DNA of 64,000 nucleotides from an uncultured Phycisphaerales bacterium. Its GTDB lineage: Bacteria > Planctomycetota > Phycisphaerae > Sedimentisphaerales > Anaerohalosphaeraceae. Position 1 is the stretch's first letter. Each line of letters starts with the position of its first letter. Below the pieces are notes generated by a model, which did not search any database, was not told the DNA's origin, and worked only from the letters and a program-made list of their open reading frames with translations. The stretch spans positions 124,001 through 188,000 of the forward strand of contig CALMLO010000036.1 in NCBI GenBank assembly GCA_937868095.1. Reading direction: 5' to 3'. Positions 1-8,446 of the stretch are shown piece by piece. The translations under genes were made by a program, and so were the position numbers.

Positions 1-1
1 G

Positions 2-244
2 GATATCCGGATCCCAGGTGTGTACCGGTTTATCATAAAGTATGTGACGCCGCTGTTTTTGACAGCCATTCTGGTTGTTTGGCTTATGCAGGACTGGACG
101 GATGTGATTCTGATGAAAAATGTTCGCGGCGATGATCGCCCCTTTCTGATTGTTACCCGTCTGAACCTGCTGGGGCTGTTTGTGTTTTTGTGCATGCTTG
201 TGTGGGTTGTTTGGCGCCGACGGCGTCTGCATGGGGAACAGTAG
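2..244 (+). CDS. C-terminal end of an SNF-family sodium-dependent transporter (5' truncated)
   Basis: The reading frame is open from base 2, so the gene starts left of the window. The visible 80 residues begin DIRIPGVYRFIIKYVTPLFL and contain two hydrophobic segments, the second ending in an Arg-rich cytoplasmic tail (WRRRRLHGEQ). The 'W/YRF..KYVTPLFL' segment followed by a last helix is typical of the end of bacterial neurotransmitter:sodium symporter (SNF/NSS) proteins, which import amino acids in the inner membrane using the Na+ gradient. The substrate cannot be told from this part. One base separates its stop from the next small membrane gene, a pairing seen for SNF transporters with a small partner subunit. 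Confidence 0.75.
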   Translation, partial: DIRIPGVYRFIIKYVTPLFLTAILVVWLMQDWTDVILMKNVRGDDRPFLIVTRLNLLGLFVFLCMLVWVVWRRRRLHGEQ

Positions 245-245
245 A

Positions 246-386
246 ATGAATGTGTACGGCTGGATTTTTATGCTGGGCAGTTTCGGAATTATCACCGGCT
301 TATGTGTGTTTTGTTTTTACCGGACTTTGACAAGCAACAGAAAAGGCAGAGAAAACTCGGCTTTCTCCGATTTTTCCGAAAAATAA
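246..386 (+). CDS. Small single-helix membrane protein, possible transporter small subunit (MetS-like)
   Basis: A 46-residue protein starting MNVYGWIFMLGSFGIITGL, with one N-terminal transmembrane helix and a basic, Ser-rich tail. The ATG at 246 lies one base after the transporter stop codon, so the two genes are almost certainly co-translated. SNF transporters such as MetP have a tiny one-helix partner (MetS). The size, topology and position fit that role, but residue-level similarity is weak, so the function is inferred from context. A terminator hairpin follows directly. Confidence 0.6.
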   Translation: MNVYGWIFMLGSFGIITGLCVFCFYRTLTSNRKGRENSAFSDFSEK

Positions 387-387
387 A

Positions 388-424
388 AACCCCTGAGTCT
401 GTTTGAGGCAGGGGCTTTTCTTGT
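388..424 (+). terminator. Rho-independent terminator after the transporter operon
   Basis: The stem CCCCTG (390-395) pairs with CAGGGG (409-414). It has an A-run on the 5' side and a T-rich tract, CTTTTCTTGTT, on the 3' side, and sits two bases after the stop codon of the small membrane protein. Confidence 0.7.
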
Positions 425-455
425 TCAAGCCAGCATTTTCTGCTTTCCAAGAAGT

Positions 456-719
456 TTACTTAAATCCCTGTATGCTGCCGCGGGTGTATTTCTCGATGGC
501 TTTCTCGAGGTCCACCTCATTGATGTTGGCCAAGGTGCACAGCCAGGCGAAGACGTCGGCAAACTCTTCGGATTTGTTTTGGGGGTCATTGCCTGCCAGT
601 GCGGTAGCCAGTTCGCCGACTTCTTCAATGAACCACAAAAAGGTTTCGGGTGTTCCCCGCTGGCGATCCCGCTTTTCATATCGGTCGCGAATCCACTGCT
701 GAAACTGTCGAATTTCCAT
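456..719 (-). CDS. MazG-like nucleotide pyrophosphohydrolase
   Basis: An 87-residue all-alpha protein of the MazG superfamily, which hydrolyses nucleoside triphosphates to monophosphates and pyrophosphate in the cytoplasm, often clearing damaged or non-canonical nucleotides. The Mg2+-binding signature is visible: a first EExGEL-type helix (FIEEVGELATAL, about residues 30-41) and a second ExxDVFAW helix (EEFADVFAW, about 51-59). The length matches single-domain MazG-like proteins rather than the two-domain E. coli MazG. It lies 21 bases downstream of the Rrf2 regulator on the same strand, so the two are probably co-transcribed. A second, unrelated-looking MazG-fold gene lies at 6746-7090. Confidence 0.85.
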   Translation of the reverse strand: MEIRQFQQWIRDRYEKRDRQRGTPETFLWFIEEVGELATALAGNDPQNKSEEFADVFAWLCTLANINEVDLEKAIEKYTRGSIQGFK

Positions 720-740
720 AGGAAGTTTGCGGTCTTGCTC

Positions 741-1136
741 CTATTCGAGCACACAGGAAAGTTTGGCCTTGTCATAGATGGCCCGGACTTCTTCGGTTGC
801 TTTGCGGCAAAGTTCTTCCATTTTTACGCTGAATGGAGCATTGTTTGTCTGTTCGGCCAGATGGAGATGGGTGAGCATAGGCCCATCGACCGCCTCGATG
901 ATTTCGAGCAACGAGATATTCTCAGCCGGTCGAGCCAGGAAGAAACCGCCGCGAGGGCCGCGTTTGCTTCGGAGGACATTGGCTCGAACGAGCTGCTGAA
1001 GAATTTTCAGCAGGTATTCCAGAGGGATATTGTATTCTTTTGAAATTCGGGCTGCCAGTACGGCGCCGTCTTTACAATTCTGGGCAATGTAGCCGACCGC
1101 AATAAGAGCGTACCCTGTTGATCTGCTGATTTTCAT
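741..1136 (-). CDS. Rrf2-family transcriptional regulator
   Basis: A 131-residue winged-helix regulator. The start MKISRSTGYALIAVGYIA is chosen because AGGAGG lies just upstream on the minus strand (about 1143-1148). The N-terminal wHTH shows the Rrf2 hallmarks: the 'I..YNIPLEYLLKILQQL' recognition-helix region and the wing 'SKRGPRGGFFLAR'. The three clustered cysteines that hold the Fe-S cluster in IscR and NsrR are missing; only Cys residues in 'LCRKA' and 'LSCVLE' remain. It is therefore unlikely to be an IscR-type cluster sensor. Its target genes are unknown. The AT-rich upstream region and the adjacent MazG-like gene are the obvious candidates. Confidence 0.85.
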   Translation of the reverse strand: MKISRSTGYALIAVGYIAQNCKDGAVLAARISKEYNIPLEYLLKILQQLVRANVLRSKRGPRGGFFLARPAENISLLEIIEAVDGPMLTHLHLAEQTNNAPFSVKMEELCRKATEEVRAIYDKAKLSCVLE

Positions 1137-1482
1137 AACGAAACCTCCTGTTAAAAATGGTTCATAATTGCTTTTTTTTTTACACACTCGAGCTGTTTTC
1201 TATTTTTACCTGAAACTGTATAATCTCACAAAACTATAGGTTTATTATCAATAAATGTTCAGGACTTGCAAGAGTAAAATTGTCGGTAAACAAAAAAGAA
1301 GTTTTTTAGGGGCGAGAAATGGGGTTTTTGAGATTGAGAACAAAAAGATATGGGTCTTGAATGTCCTGTTTAGTTCGCTGCCTTTTTAGACAGGTTTAGG
1401 CTTCTTTTTTGGGTCCGGTCTTGACAGAGGTGGGGGGATGGCATAGGATTCCGACAAAACAAAACTGGATATGGGAGGTTTT
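1137..1482. other. AT-rich intergenic region between divergent Rrf2 and STAS genes
   Basis: About 345 bases with no credible gene. The left part is strongly AT-rich and contains a TATAAT at 1219-1224 without a good -35 box. The right end carries the clear STAS promoter listed separately. An Rrf2 operator would be expected here, but no dyad could be assigned with confidence. Confidence 0.5.
1421..1449 (+). promoter_or_regulatory. Sigma-70-type promoter of the STAS/anti-sigma operon
   Basis: A perfect -35 TTGACA (1421-1426) and a -10 TAGGAT (1444-1449) are separated by 17 bases. Transcription would start near 1456, giving a leader of about 27 bases before the ATG at 1483. Confidence 0.65.
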
Positions 1483-1845
1483 ATGGACCAAAAAAGTCCT
1501 AATATGACGGTAGAATATGTGGGCGAAGATGTTATTGTGGCTACTCTTGTAGATGAAAAGATTCTGGAGGAGTCTCAAATCCAAGCCCTGGAAAGTTCGT
1601 TTCTGCCGCTGATTGAAGAAAATAATCCTGCAAAACTTGTGGTGGATTTTTCGAATGTTCGTTTTTTGACCAGTTCCGTGCTGGGGCTTCTGATACGGCT
1701 TAGCAAGAAGATTTATGAAGCGGGGGGTATATTGCGTCTTTGCGGGATACAGCCGAAGATTTATGAAATCTTCAAGATTACCCGGCTGGACAAGGTATTT
1801 GACATTTATCCTACCCGTGAAGAAGCCCTCGAAGGATTGGTTTGA
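1483..1845 (+). CDS. STAS-domain anti-sigma factor antagonist (RsbV/SpoIIAA-like)
   Basis: A 120-residue single STAS domain. Proteins of this family bind an RsbW-type kinase and release its partner when unphosphorylated. The core 'PAKLVVDFSNVRFLTSSVLGLL' region holds the Ser pair (TSS) at the place where family members are phosphorylated (D-S-x-G-L-G in RsbV). The start at 1483 is preferred over the upstream in-frame ATG at 1471 because GGGAGG (1473-1478) then serves as ribosome-binding site. The kinase-like partner is encoded 63 bases downstream, so together they look like a partner-switching module. No sigma factor or PP2C phosphatase lies next to it, so the output target is open. Confidence 0.85.
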   Translation: MDQKSPNMTVEYVGEDVIVATLVDEKILEESQIQALESSFLPLIEENNPAKLVVDFSNVRFLTSSVLGLLIRLSKKIYEAGGILRLCGIQPKIYEIFKITRLDKVFDIYPTREEALEGLV

Positions 1846-1908
1846 AAGGTCCTTCGGGAGTTTCCCTGCCGACGTCAGGGAGGGGTGGTTCTTAATTAAG
1901 GAAAGGGT

Positions 1909-2358
1909 ATGGCGAAAAATCTGAGAAGTTCGCGCAGGAAGCTGGAGTTGACCAGTACGATGGAAGCGGCTGAGCGACTGTGCAGCGAACTTCTCGAGGA
2001 GGCCAAAGAAAAGGGTTTTGAAGAAGAGGATTTGTTTGCGATTCATTTGGCTTTAGAGGAGGCCTTTGTCAATTCAATCCAGCATGGGAATCACTCTGAC
2101 CCGAGCAAGAAGGTTTATGTAGAGTATTCCATTACGCCGCAGCGGTTTGAGATTTCTATTGCGGATGAAGGGCCTGGGTTTGATCCGGGGACCCTGCCCG
2201 ATCCGCGCATGCCGGAAAATCTGTGCAAAACTTCCGGACGAGGGGTGCTGCTGATTCGGTCTTTTATGGATGAGGTGGAATACAACTCCAAGGGCAACCA
2301 AATCCGGATGGTCAAATTCAAGCGTGCAGGTGTCCCGTCGAAAGGGCAAAGGGGCTGA
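1909..2358 (+). CDS. Anti-sigma regulatory factor / serine-protein kinase (RsbW-like GHKL ATPase)
   Basis: A 149-residue HATPase domain of the SpoIIAB/RsbW type, which phosphorylates the STAS antagonist on Ser or Thr and sequesters a partner protein. The N box is ALEEAFVNSIQHGN (about residues 48-61), G1 is DEGPGFDP (about 86-93) and G2 is GRGVLLI (about 110-116). It lies downstream of the STAS gene and probably shares its promoter at 1421-1449. The ligand of the module (sigma factor or other effector) is not visible in the window. Confidence 0.85.
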   Translation: MAKNLRSSRRKLELTSTMEAAERLCSELLEEAKEKGFEEEDLFAIHLALEEAFVNSIQHGNHSDPSKKVYVEYSITPQRFEISIADEGPGFDPGTLPDPRMPENLCKTSGRGVLLIRSFMDEVEYNSKGNQIRMVKFKRAGVPSKGQRG

Positions 2359-2495
2359 ATCGTTTTCCTCTTTAACGTCTTATAACAGACGGCACATTTT
2401 CTAATTTTCATTTTTTTCGCGCGTTTTTCAGTCCGTTTGGGAAAGTCGGTCTCCCTTTGTGCCGAAACATTTTCGTTTTTGTGAAGGATTTGTGT

Positions 2496-2969
2496 ATGGA
2501 AGAGATTTACGAATCCCTTTTTTCGTCGAGCCGGTTTTTTGCGGAGCAGCTGGCCGGTCTGATTCTGCCGGAAGTTCCTGAGGAAGGCCCCTGGCTTGTG
2601 ATGGTGGGGCCGAATCAGGAGGTCCAGACGGATGACTGGCCGCGTTTTCAGCAAGTGTTTCCGGACCCGCAAGTACTGTTTTCCTATTGTGAGCGAATAG
2701 ATGACGGGCAGGACCCTGTTCTTGGGTCTATCGGGAAGGGCTGTCTGATTGGAAGCGAGCTTTACACGGAGCGGCTCAATGCGGGTTATCTTTTTGTGAT
2801 TCTTCCGGATTACAGCGCTGCGACTGCGCAGACCAATCTGGGGATTCTGGAACTGTTTTTTGCTGAAATGCGGCTTCTTTGCTCTCTTTTGGATAAAAAT
2901 AATCAGCTTCACCAACTTCATCTGAATCATCTAAGCCGGACTTCACCGGTTCTGGGCAAGCATTCTTAG
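2496..2969 (+). CDS. Conserved-looking hypothetical protein downstream of the partner-switch pair
   Basis: A 157-residue soluble protein starting MEEIYESLFSSSRFFAEQLA; GAAGGAT precedes the ATG at 2496. I recognise no family. The middle reads like an alternating alpha/beta fold (PWLVMVGPNQEV, GYLFVILPDYS), and the C-terminal half has a Leu-rich amphipathic stretch (LLCSLLDKNNQLHQLHLNHL) that may form a coiled coil. It has no signal peptide or transmembrane segment. Its position 137 bases after the RsbW-like gene suggests, but does not show, a role in the same switch. Residues 75-90 contain a 'GKGCLIGSELYTERLNAGYLF' surface that could be checked against GAF-like domains. Confidence 0.6.
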   Translation: MEEIYESLFSSSRFFAEQLAGLILPEVPEEGPWLVMVGPNQEVQTDDWPRFQQVFPDPQVLFSYCERIDDGQDPVLGSIGKGCLIGSELYTERLNAGYLFVILPDYSAATAQTNLGILELFFAEMRLLCSLLDKNNQLHQLHLNHLSRTSPVLGKHS

Positions 2970-3305
2970 TGAATTATCTTCCTTGTCTTTGTCTCTGCTG
3001 TTTGCATGTCCTCTGATGGTCCGATAAGATAGTTTTTCCCTATTCGCAGCACACTTCTCTCTTCATGTCTTTTATTGGGCTGGAAGGAGTTGTCTGTTTT
3101 TTCGGAAAGGTCTTCCCTGGCTGGATTTGCTGATTAAGTTCAGAAAAAAAGGTGTCGAAGTTCTTCTTACAGACCGAAAAGGAGGTCGGTATGTATGAAC
3201 GGGAATAAAGTGTTCGGTTAGAAAGGGGACAAGGGAGAAAATTTGGAATTGCACGGGCGGTAAGGCTGAAAAAAGAGGGAACGGCTGAATGGGTTAAGGC
3301 ATTGA
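2970..3305. other. Intergenic region with strong Shine-Dalgarno sites but only mini-ORFs
   Basis: About 336 bases before the YfiR-like gene. A perfect AAGGAGG (3179-3185) precedes ATG 3191, which opens only five codons (MYERE). ATG 3195 in another frame opens eight (MNGNKVFG). No known riboswitch core was recognised. The segment probably carries the promoter and an untranslated leader for the two-gene signalling operon downstream. Confidence 0.4.
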
Positions 3306-4115
3306 ATGCCGTCAAAGCGATGCTTAAAACCTGAGTGTGAACTACGATTGCAAAGGATAAACAGTTCTTCGGCGGGATGTACCGCGCAGAAATGGGCTGT
3401 GATTATTTGTATAGAGATGCTCTGTCTTCTGTTCTTGGGTGGAGTTGGGCGGGCCGATTCCTCTTCGGGTGCGCCAGGAGGTGTTCTGGCCAGTCAGGTG
3501 ATCACGGATTCGGGTAAATCTGCTGAAGAAGTTGAGTATCAAGTGAAGGCGGCATTTATTTACAACTTTATGAAGTTTACCGAATGGCCTCCAGAAAAGA
3601 TGGAAAACGGGGAGCATTTGGAGGGGGATTCTTCTCCTGGGCCGATGCAGATTGGGATTGTTGGGGAGAATCCTTTCGGGAAGGCCTTTGAACCGCTGAT
3701 GGGCAAGAAAATCAAGGAGCGTTCTCTGAAGCTGGTTTTTATTCCGAGTATGGCAGTCTATGTGAAGAAAAACTCCGACAAGAACGCTGCTGCCGAACAA
3801 TATTGGCAGGAGCAGGGAAAACTTCTGCGCAGCTGTCATGTGGTCTTTTACTGCAATTCTGAAAAAAGCTGGCTGACAGAACATCTGCGGGAAGCTCAGA
3901 AACACCCTTTGCTGACGGTGGGAGAGATGGAGGGTTTTCTGAGTTCCAAAGGGATTATCGGCTTTGTGAAAGAAGACAACAAAATTCGGTTTGAAATCCA
4001 TTTGACTCAGGCCGAAAAGCAAGGATTGAAGATCAGTTCGCAACTGCTGAAGCTGGCTCGACGAGTGATACAGGAGAAAGAAACGAATGGAAAAGGAAGT
4101 GCCAACCACTCCTAA
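3306..4115 (+). CDS. YfiR-family (DUF4154) periplasmic protein
   Basis: An exported protein of the YfiR/DUF4154 family, whose Pseudomonas member is a periplasmic redox-sensitive repressor of the diguanylate cyclase YfiN. The N terminus has a long basic lead and a hydrophobic core [19 protein letters not shown] ending in a likely Ala cleavage site. The family core starts at [20 protein letters not shown] and continues through [23 protein letters not shown] and [16 protein letters not shown] to a helix [14 protein letters not shown]. The start is uncertain because no strong ribosome-binding site precedes 3306. It overlaps the hybrid kinase by 29 bases, so it is likely the periplasmic regulator of that kinase's CHASE-type sensor. 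Confidence 0.8.
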   Translation: MPSKRCLKPECELRLQRINSSSAGCTAQKWAVIICIEMLCLLFLGGVGRADSSSGAPGGVLASQVITDSGKSAEEVEYQVKAAFIYNFMKFTEWPPEKMENGEHLEGDSSPGPMQIGIVGENPFGKAFEPLMGKKIKERSLKLVFIPSMAVYVKKNSDKNAAAEQYWQEQGKLLRSCHVVFYCNSEKSWLTEHLREAQKHPLLTVGEMEGFLSSKGIIGFVKEDNKIRFEIHLTQAEKQGLKISSQLLKLARRVIQEKETNGKGSANHS

Positions 4116-6672
4116 TGGAGATACAACGGCCGCAGGGCAGAATCATTTCCGCTGGACCATCCGGCGCAAACTCATCTGCGTCATTATGGGGACGTCGGTG
4201 ACGGCTCTGATTCTGGCCGGCTTGATTTTTCTGTTCTGGGACTGGCAAGTGCAGCGTCAAGGTCTGATTCGTGATATGCGGGTGCAGGCAGAAATTGCTG
4301 CGGAAAACTGCAAGGCCGCGGTTCAGTTTGGGGATGTCGATGGGGCCAAGCAAACCCTTCAGGTTTTTCGGGTGAAACCGACGGTGGAGTATGTGTGCAT
4401 TCTGAACCAGGAAGATGAGATTTTTGCTGATTTTTATCAAGGGACCCTGCATAAGAATCATTCTCATGGGGGGGCGGAGAAACTGAAATGTTTGGGGATT
4501 GATTTGAAGGAACTGTCGGAGAAGGACTATTATTTTACGAAGGAGTTTCTGGTTTTATCGCAGAAGATTGTTCTGGATGGGGAGCCCATTGCCCGTATTC
4601 TGGTTTGTTCCAATCTGAAGCCGCTTCGGGAGGCCCTTCAGCGCAGTGCAGTGATTAATTTAAGCATTCTTTTGCTGGCTGCGGTTGCGGCTTATATTCT
4701 TTCGTCCAACCTTCAGCGGCTGATTTCGCGACCGATCCTTTTGCTGGCAGAAGCGGCCAAGCAGGTTTCCAAACGAAAAGATTATTCTGTACGGGCTGAG
4801 CAAAGCAGCCGTGATGAGGTTGGGATTCTGATTGAGGCCTTTAACGGGATGCTTGAGCAGATTCAAAAGGAAATTGAACAGCGTCAAAAGGCCCAGATTG
4901 AACTGATTCAGCACCGGGACCATCTTGAGGAGATGGTTAATGAGCGGACAGCCGAGCTCAGGCAAAGCAATCGGCAGCTCGAAGTGGCTGTGGAGAAGGC
5001 CAATCTGCTGGCCAGACAGGCCCAGGAGGCCAGCCGGGCCAAAAGTGAGTTTTTGGCCAATATGAGTCATGAGATTCGTACGCCGATGAACTCCATTATC
5101 GGCTTCAGCGATATTCTCAACGAAGAACCAGGCGTCGATCCGGAGCATCGGAAATACATCCAGCTGATTCTGAACAACGGCAGAATGCTTCTGCAGCTGA
5201 TTAATGATATTCTGGATTTCTCCAAAATCGAAGCCGGCAAACTGGATACCGAAATTGTAGAGATTTCGCTGCTGGAGTTTCTGGAAGACTTAAATTCGCT
5301 GCTTCGTCCGATGGCGCTGAATAAAGGGCTTGAGTTTGATATTCTGCAGTGCAGCGATTTGCCGTCTGTAATTTATTCGGATCCTGTGCGGGTTCGCCAG
5401 TGTCTGGTGAATCTGGTAAGCAATGCCATCAAATTCACGTCTGCTGGCCATGTCTTTGTTAATGTCTATGTTCAGCGGCAGGAGGACGGCGATTATATTC
5501 GTTTTGATGTGGAGGATACCGGTATTGGTATTCCCAAGGATAAGATTGAAAAGGTTTTTGAGGCCTTTACGCAGGCTGACGGCAGTACAACCCGAAAGTA
5601 CGGGGGTACAGGGCTGGGGCTGACGATCACTCGTCAGCTGGTTCAGCTGCTTGGCGGCAGCATCGAGGTCCGCAGCGAGGAGGGCAAAGGGTCTGTCTTT
5701 TCGATTATCCTGCCGGCGGGGGTGAAGGTAAGTGAGCAGCCGGTGATGAACCGGTATCAGCATTCTGAGTCGGTGGTTGAGGATTTGACCAAAGCCAAGC
5801 CGATACAGGAAGGGCCTCTGCGCGGGCATGTGCTGGTAGCGGAGGACGCCAAAGGCAATCAAGTCCTCATTCGGCTGCTGCTGGAGAAAATGGGGCTTGA
5901 GGTGGAGATTGTTGAAAACGGGCGGGAGGCCGTCGAACGAGCGCTTCAAGGAAAGTTTGATTTGATTTTTATGGATATGCAGATGCCGGTGATGAGTGGG
6001 TATGATGCTTCGCGGATGCTTCGGGAGCGAGGCTGCCGGCTGCCGATAATTGCACTGACTGCCCATGCTATGAAAGAAGATGAGAAGAAATGTGTGGCTG
6101 CCGGCTGCAGCGGCTATCTGCAGAAGCCGATAGACCGGGAAAAACTCAAAGAAGTGCTTTCTACCTACCTTGCCGGAAAGGAAGATGATATGGACAAACA
6201 GGTGGACCGGATACGTTCGGAAGTGGAAAACTTGACGGATTTGTGCCAGAGTGCGGTAGAGGGGCCTCAGGCGATTTCCGAGTCGAAGGCGGCCGACAGC
6301 ACGCCTCCTCCGATTCGATGGGAGGACCTGTCTAAAATTTGTGATGATTCAGAAATATTGCAGGTGGTGGCCCAAACAGTGCTTGAAGAGACTCCATCGG
6401 TGCTTGAGCAGCTTCAGAAGGCGGTGGATTGCCAAGACGTATCGAATGTTCAGCTGCTGGCCCATCGGATTAAGGGAACGGCTCGCAATATGGCGGCTGT
6501 GGAACTGGCTGAAAAGGCCTTTGCCCTTGAATTGGCGGCTAAGGGCAATCAGATGGCGAATGCTGCCTTTATGCTTGGGGAAATTCGGCAGGCCTTTGGG
6601 CGGCTGCGTGCGTTTCTGACGCAAGAAGACTGGATTGAACGGGTCAAAGGAGCAGACTCCGCCGGCTCATAG
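4087..6672 (+). CDS. Hybrid sensor histidine kinase with REC and HPt domains
   Basis: An 861-residue inner-membrane phosphorelay protein. Domain order: transmembrane helix about 29-50, CHASE8-like periplasmic domain to about 180, second helix about 185-208, HAMP to about 262, coiled coil, HisKA with MSHEIRTP (phospho-acceptor His328), HATPase with N box [15 protein letters not shown]1 DTGIGIP and G2 GGTGLGL, REC with [10 protein letters not shown] (Asp630) and LQKP, and a C-terminal HPt with AHRIKGTA (His793). All four phosphotransfer steps are thus in one chain. The start at 4087 lies inside the end of the YfiR-like gene and has a good CAGGAG site. No separate response regulator is adjacent, so the output protein is unknown. 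Confidence 0.92.
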   Translation: MEKEVPTTPNGDTTAAGQNHFRWTIRRKLICVIMGTSVTALILAGLIFLFWDWQVQRQGLIRDMRVQAEIAAENCKAAVQFGDVDGAKQTLQVFRVKPTVEYVCILNQEDEIFADFYQGTLHKNHSHGGAEKLKCLGIDLKELSEKDYYFTKEFLVLSQKIVLDGEPIARILVCSNLKPLREALQRSAVINLSILLLAAVAAYILSSNLQRLISRPILLLAEAAKQVSKRKDYSVRAEQSSRDEVGILIEAFNGMLEQIQKEIEQRQKAQIELIQHRDHLEEMVNERTAELRQSNRQLEVAVEKANLLARQAQEASRAKSEFLANMSHEIRTPMNSIIGFSDILNEEPGVDPEHRKYIQLILNNGRMLLQLINDILDFSKIEAGKLDTEIVEISLLEFLEDLNSLLRPMALNKGLEFDILQCSDLPSVIYSDPVRVRQCLVNLVSNAIKFTSAGHVFVNVYVQRQEDGDYIRFDVEDTGIGIPKDKIEKVFEAFTQADGSTTRKYGGTGLGLTITRQLVQLLGGSIEVRSEEGKGSVFSIILPAGVKVSEQPVMNRYQHSESVVEDLTKAKPIQEGPLRGHVLVAEDAKGNQVLIRLLLEKMGLEVEIVENGREAVERALQGKFDLIFMDMQMPVMSGYDASRMLRERGCRLPIIALTAHAMKEDEKKCVAAGCSGYLQKPIDREKLKEVLSTYLAGKEDDMDKQVDRIRSEVENLTDLCQSAVEGPQAISESKAADSTPPPIRWEDLSKICDDSEILQVVAQTVLEETPSVLEQLQKAVDCQDVSNVQLLAHRIKGTARNMAAVELAEKAFALELAAKGNQMANAAFMLGEIRQAFGRLRAFLTQEDWIERVKGADSAGS

Positions 6673-6745
6673 GGGCTGTGTCCGCGTCCGTTCGTTTTTC
6701 ATCAGGGACGCGGTGTGTTTTTGAATAGGGCGGGCGGAAGGTCTC

Positions 6746-7090
6746 TTACAAATCGGTGTATTTGGTGCTTCGGCCTTTGGACTTTTCGACGGGATATTTT
6801 TGATTGTTTATCTCGATTTTCCGGCGGGCTGCTTCAAACAGGTCAATTTCTGTTTCATGACAGAAATAAATCAAAAAAGCAAAAACATCGGCGACTTCCT
6901 CTTCGACCCTTTTGCGTTCGATGTCGGTAAGGTGTCTGCTTTGCGAGGAGGATTTCCACAAAAAGTTTTCAAGGAGTTCAGCGACTTCGATTACCATGCC
7001 CTCCGCCAAGTTTTTGGGGTCGTGAAACTGCTGCCAGTCCCGCAGGCGGCGGAATTCGAGCAATTGGTTTTTGAGGTCTTGAAAGTCCAT
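6746..7090 (-). CDS. MazG-fold nucleotide pyrophosphohydrolase (dCTPase/iMazG-like)
   Basis: A 114-residue protein of the short MazG/RS21-C6 type, which hydrolyses (d)NTPs to monophosphates. Visible signatures are FRRLRDWQQFHDPKNLAEGM near the N terminus, IEVAELLENFLW (metal-binding EExxE-like helix, about residues 34-45) and EEEVADVFAFLIYFC (second acidic helix). This N-terminal 'RDW.QFH.PKNLA' pattern separates it from the MazG-like gene at 456-719. It starts ten bases after the cysK stop and is the last gene of the ACT-cysK-mazG run. Confidence 0.88.
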   Translation of the reverse strand: MDFQDLKNQLLEFRRLRDWQQFHDPKNLAEGMVIEVAELLENFLWKSSSQSRHLTDIERKRVEEEVADVFAFLIYFCHETEIDLFEAARRKIEINNQKYPVEKSKGRSTKYTDL

Positions 7091-7100
7091 TTTCTTTCTT

Positions 7101-7988
7101 TCAAAGCAGGGCGGTGCTGAAATATCGTTCGGCGCGGTCGGGCAGGACGGTGGCGATGCTGCCTTTGATTCGTCGGGCGAGCTGACGGGCCGCCCAGACG
7201 TTGGCTCCGGAGGAAATGCCTACCAAAAGCCCGTGCTGGACGCTGAGACGGCGGGTTTCTTCGATGGCATCGTCATCGCTGACTTCTATGACTTCATCCA
7301 CAAGAGAGACATCCAGAATATCGGGGATAAAGCCGTCGCCAATGCCCTGAATCTGATGAAGCCCCGGCTCGTGGCCGAGCAGGGCGGAAACATCCTTTGG
7401 TTCCACGGCGGCAATTCGCACATCGGGCTTGTGTTCTTTCAGGAAACGGCCAATGCCCTGAAGGGTGCCGCCGCTGCCGACACCTGCTGTAAAACAAGCG
7501 ATATCGCCGCTCATTTGTCTCCATAATTCCACGGCTGTCTGTTCATAATGAATGCGGGGATTATCAGGATTTTTGAATTGCTGGGGCACGAACACGCGGG
7601 GGTCTTCGGCTTGCATCTGTTCGACCTTTTCAATGGCTCCGGCAATGTTTTTGTCGGCGGGGGTGAGAATCAGGTCGGCGCCGAGGGCTTTGATGAGTTT
7701 TTTGCGTTCGACGCTCATATTTTCAGGCATGACGATGCAGACCTTGTATCCCATCAGTCGGCCTACGAGGGCGATGCCGATGCCGGTATTGCCGGAGGTG
7801 GGTTCGACGATGATAGAATCGGGCTTGAGTTTGTCGCTGCGCTGGGCCCCTTCGAGCATGGCGAGGGCTACCCGGTCTTTGATGCTGCCGCCTGGGTTGA
7901 GAAACTCAGCTTTGGCGTAAATGGGCTGGCCTCGAAGCTGAATCAGGGGCGTGTTTCCAATTAAATCGAGAATATTGTCTGTGAGCAT
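7101..7988 (-). CDS. cysK: Cysteine synthase A (O-acetylserine sulfhydrylase)
   Basis: A 295-residue PLP enzyme making L-cysteine from O-acetylserine and sulfide in the cytoplasm. The N-terminal IGNTPLIQL, the PLP lysine in GGSIKDR (about Lys41), the substrate loop PTSGNTGIGIA and the phosphate-binding GVGSGGTLQGIG are all present, as is SSGANVWAA near the end. The protein is slightly shorter than typical CysK (about 310). It starts three bases after the stop of the ACT-like gene, so the two are translationally linked. No serine acetyltransferase gene is in the window. Confidence 0.93.
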   Translation of the reverse strand: MLTDNILDLIGNTPLIQLRGQPIYAKAEFLNPGGSIKDRVALAMLEGAQRSDKLKPDSIIVEPTSGNTGIGIALVGRLMGYKVCIVMPENMSVERKKLIKALGADLILTPADKNIAGAIEKVEQMQAEDPRVFVPQQFKNPDNPRIHYEQTAVELWRQMSGDIACFTAGVGSGGTLQGIGRFLKEHKPDVRIAAVEPKDVSALLGHEPGLHQIQGIGDGFIPDILDVSLVDEVIEVSDDDAIEETRRLSVQHGLLVGISSGANVWAARQLARRIKGSIATVLPDRAERYFSTALL

Positions 7989-7991
7989 TTT

Positions 7992-8276
7992 TTAGGACTT
8001 TTTATTTGCTGCAGGATGGTCAAAGACCAGTTTTTTTACTTCGACGCCTTTGACGGCATTCAATTTGGCTGCCAGCTGGTCGGCTGATTTTTCGTCGTCG
8101 GTCATTTCGAGGATCAGCAAGCCGTTCGGAGAGCAGGAGCCGTCGTTGGCTTCGTGAAGGCCCAGCCGAGTTCGGATGCTGCAGCCGTATTCTGTGAGAA
8201 GACGCTGAACCGATTCGACCTGCTGGAGTCGGTCGGTAATATGTACCCCTAAAATGATATGCTTGGAGAGCGGCAT
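7992..8276 (-). CDS. Small ACT-like protein, possibly TM1266/NikR C-domain-like
   Basis: A 94-residue protein reading as one ferredoxin-like beta-alpha-beta fold: KHIILGVHITDR, an amphipathic helix VESVQRLLTEY, the strand SIRTRLGLHE, the strand NGLLILEMT, a second helix ADQLAAKLNAV, and the final strand GVEVKKLVFDH. This pattern matches small ACT/NikR-C-like proteins such as the TM1266 family of putative regulators. No DNA-binding domain is present. It directly precedes cysK with a three-base gap, so an amino-acid-sensing or regulatory role for cysteine synthesis is a reasonable guess, not shown by the sequence. Confidence 0.6.
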   Translation of the reverse strand: MPLSKHIILGVHITDRLQQVESVQRLLTEYGCSIRTRLGLHEANDGSCSPNGLLILEMTDDEKSADQLAAKLNAVKGVEVKKLVFDHPAANKKS

Positions 8277-8446
8277 AATCTTGTCCTTTCATAAAAAGAT
8301 GTCCATTGTCTGTTTTTGCCTGTTTCTCAATTATAATGGGGGATTCCTGCTTGGGTAAATCAGAAAATCTTTGTTTTGGACTGAGTCTATCCGTTCAGGC
8401 GAACAGCGAAAAACAGGTGAAAAAAGCAGGGAAATCTGAAGATGAT

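Noticed and set aside
741-1136. IscR-type Fe-S sensing for the Rrf2 regulator
   Set aside because: The three-cysteine cluster-binding segment is absent.
2115-2930. 271-residue minus-strand frame opposite the anti-sigma and hypothetical genes
   Set aside because: It lies opposite two genes with clear motifs or good starts, and its own composition (Arg/Lys/Pro-rich, no motif) is that of a shadow frame.
3200-3400. Cyclic-di-GMP riboswitch ahead of the YfiR-like gene
   Set aside because: Considered because of the signalling context, but the conserved core of the known classes could not be found.
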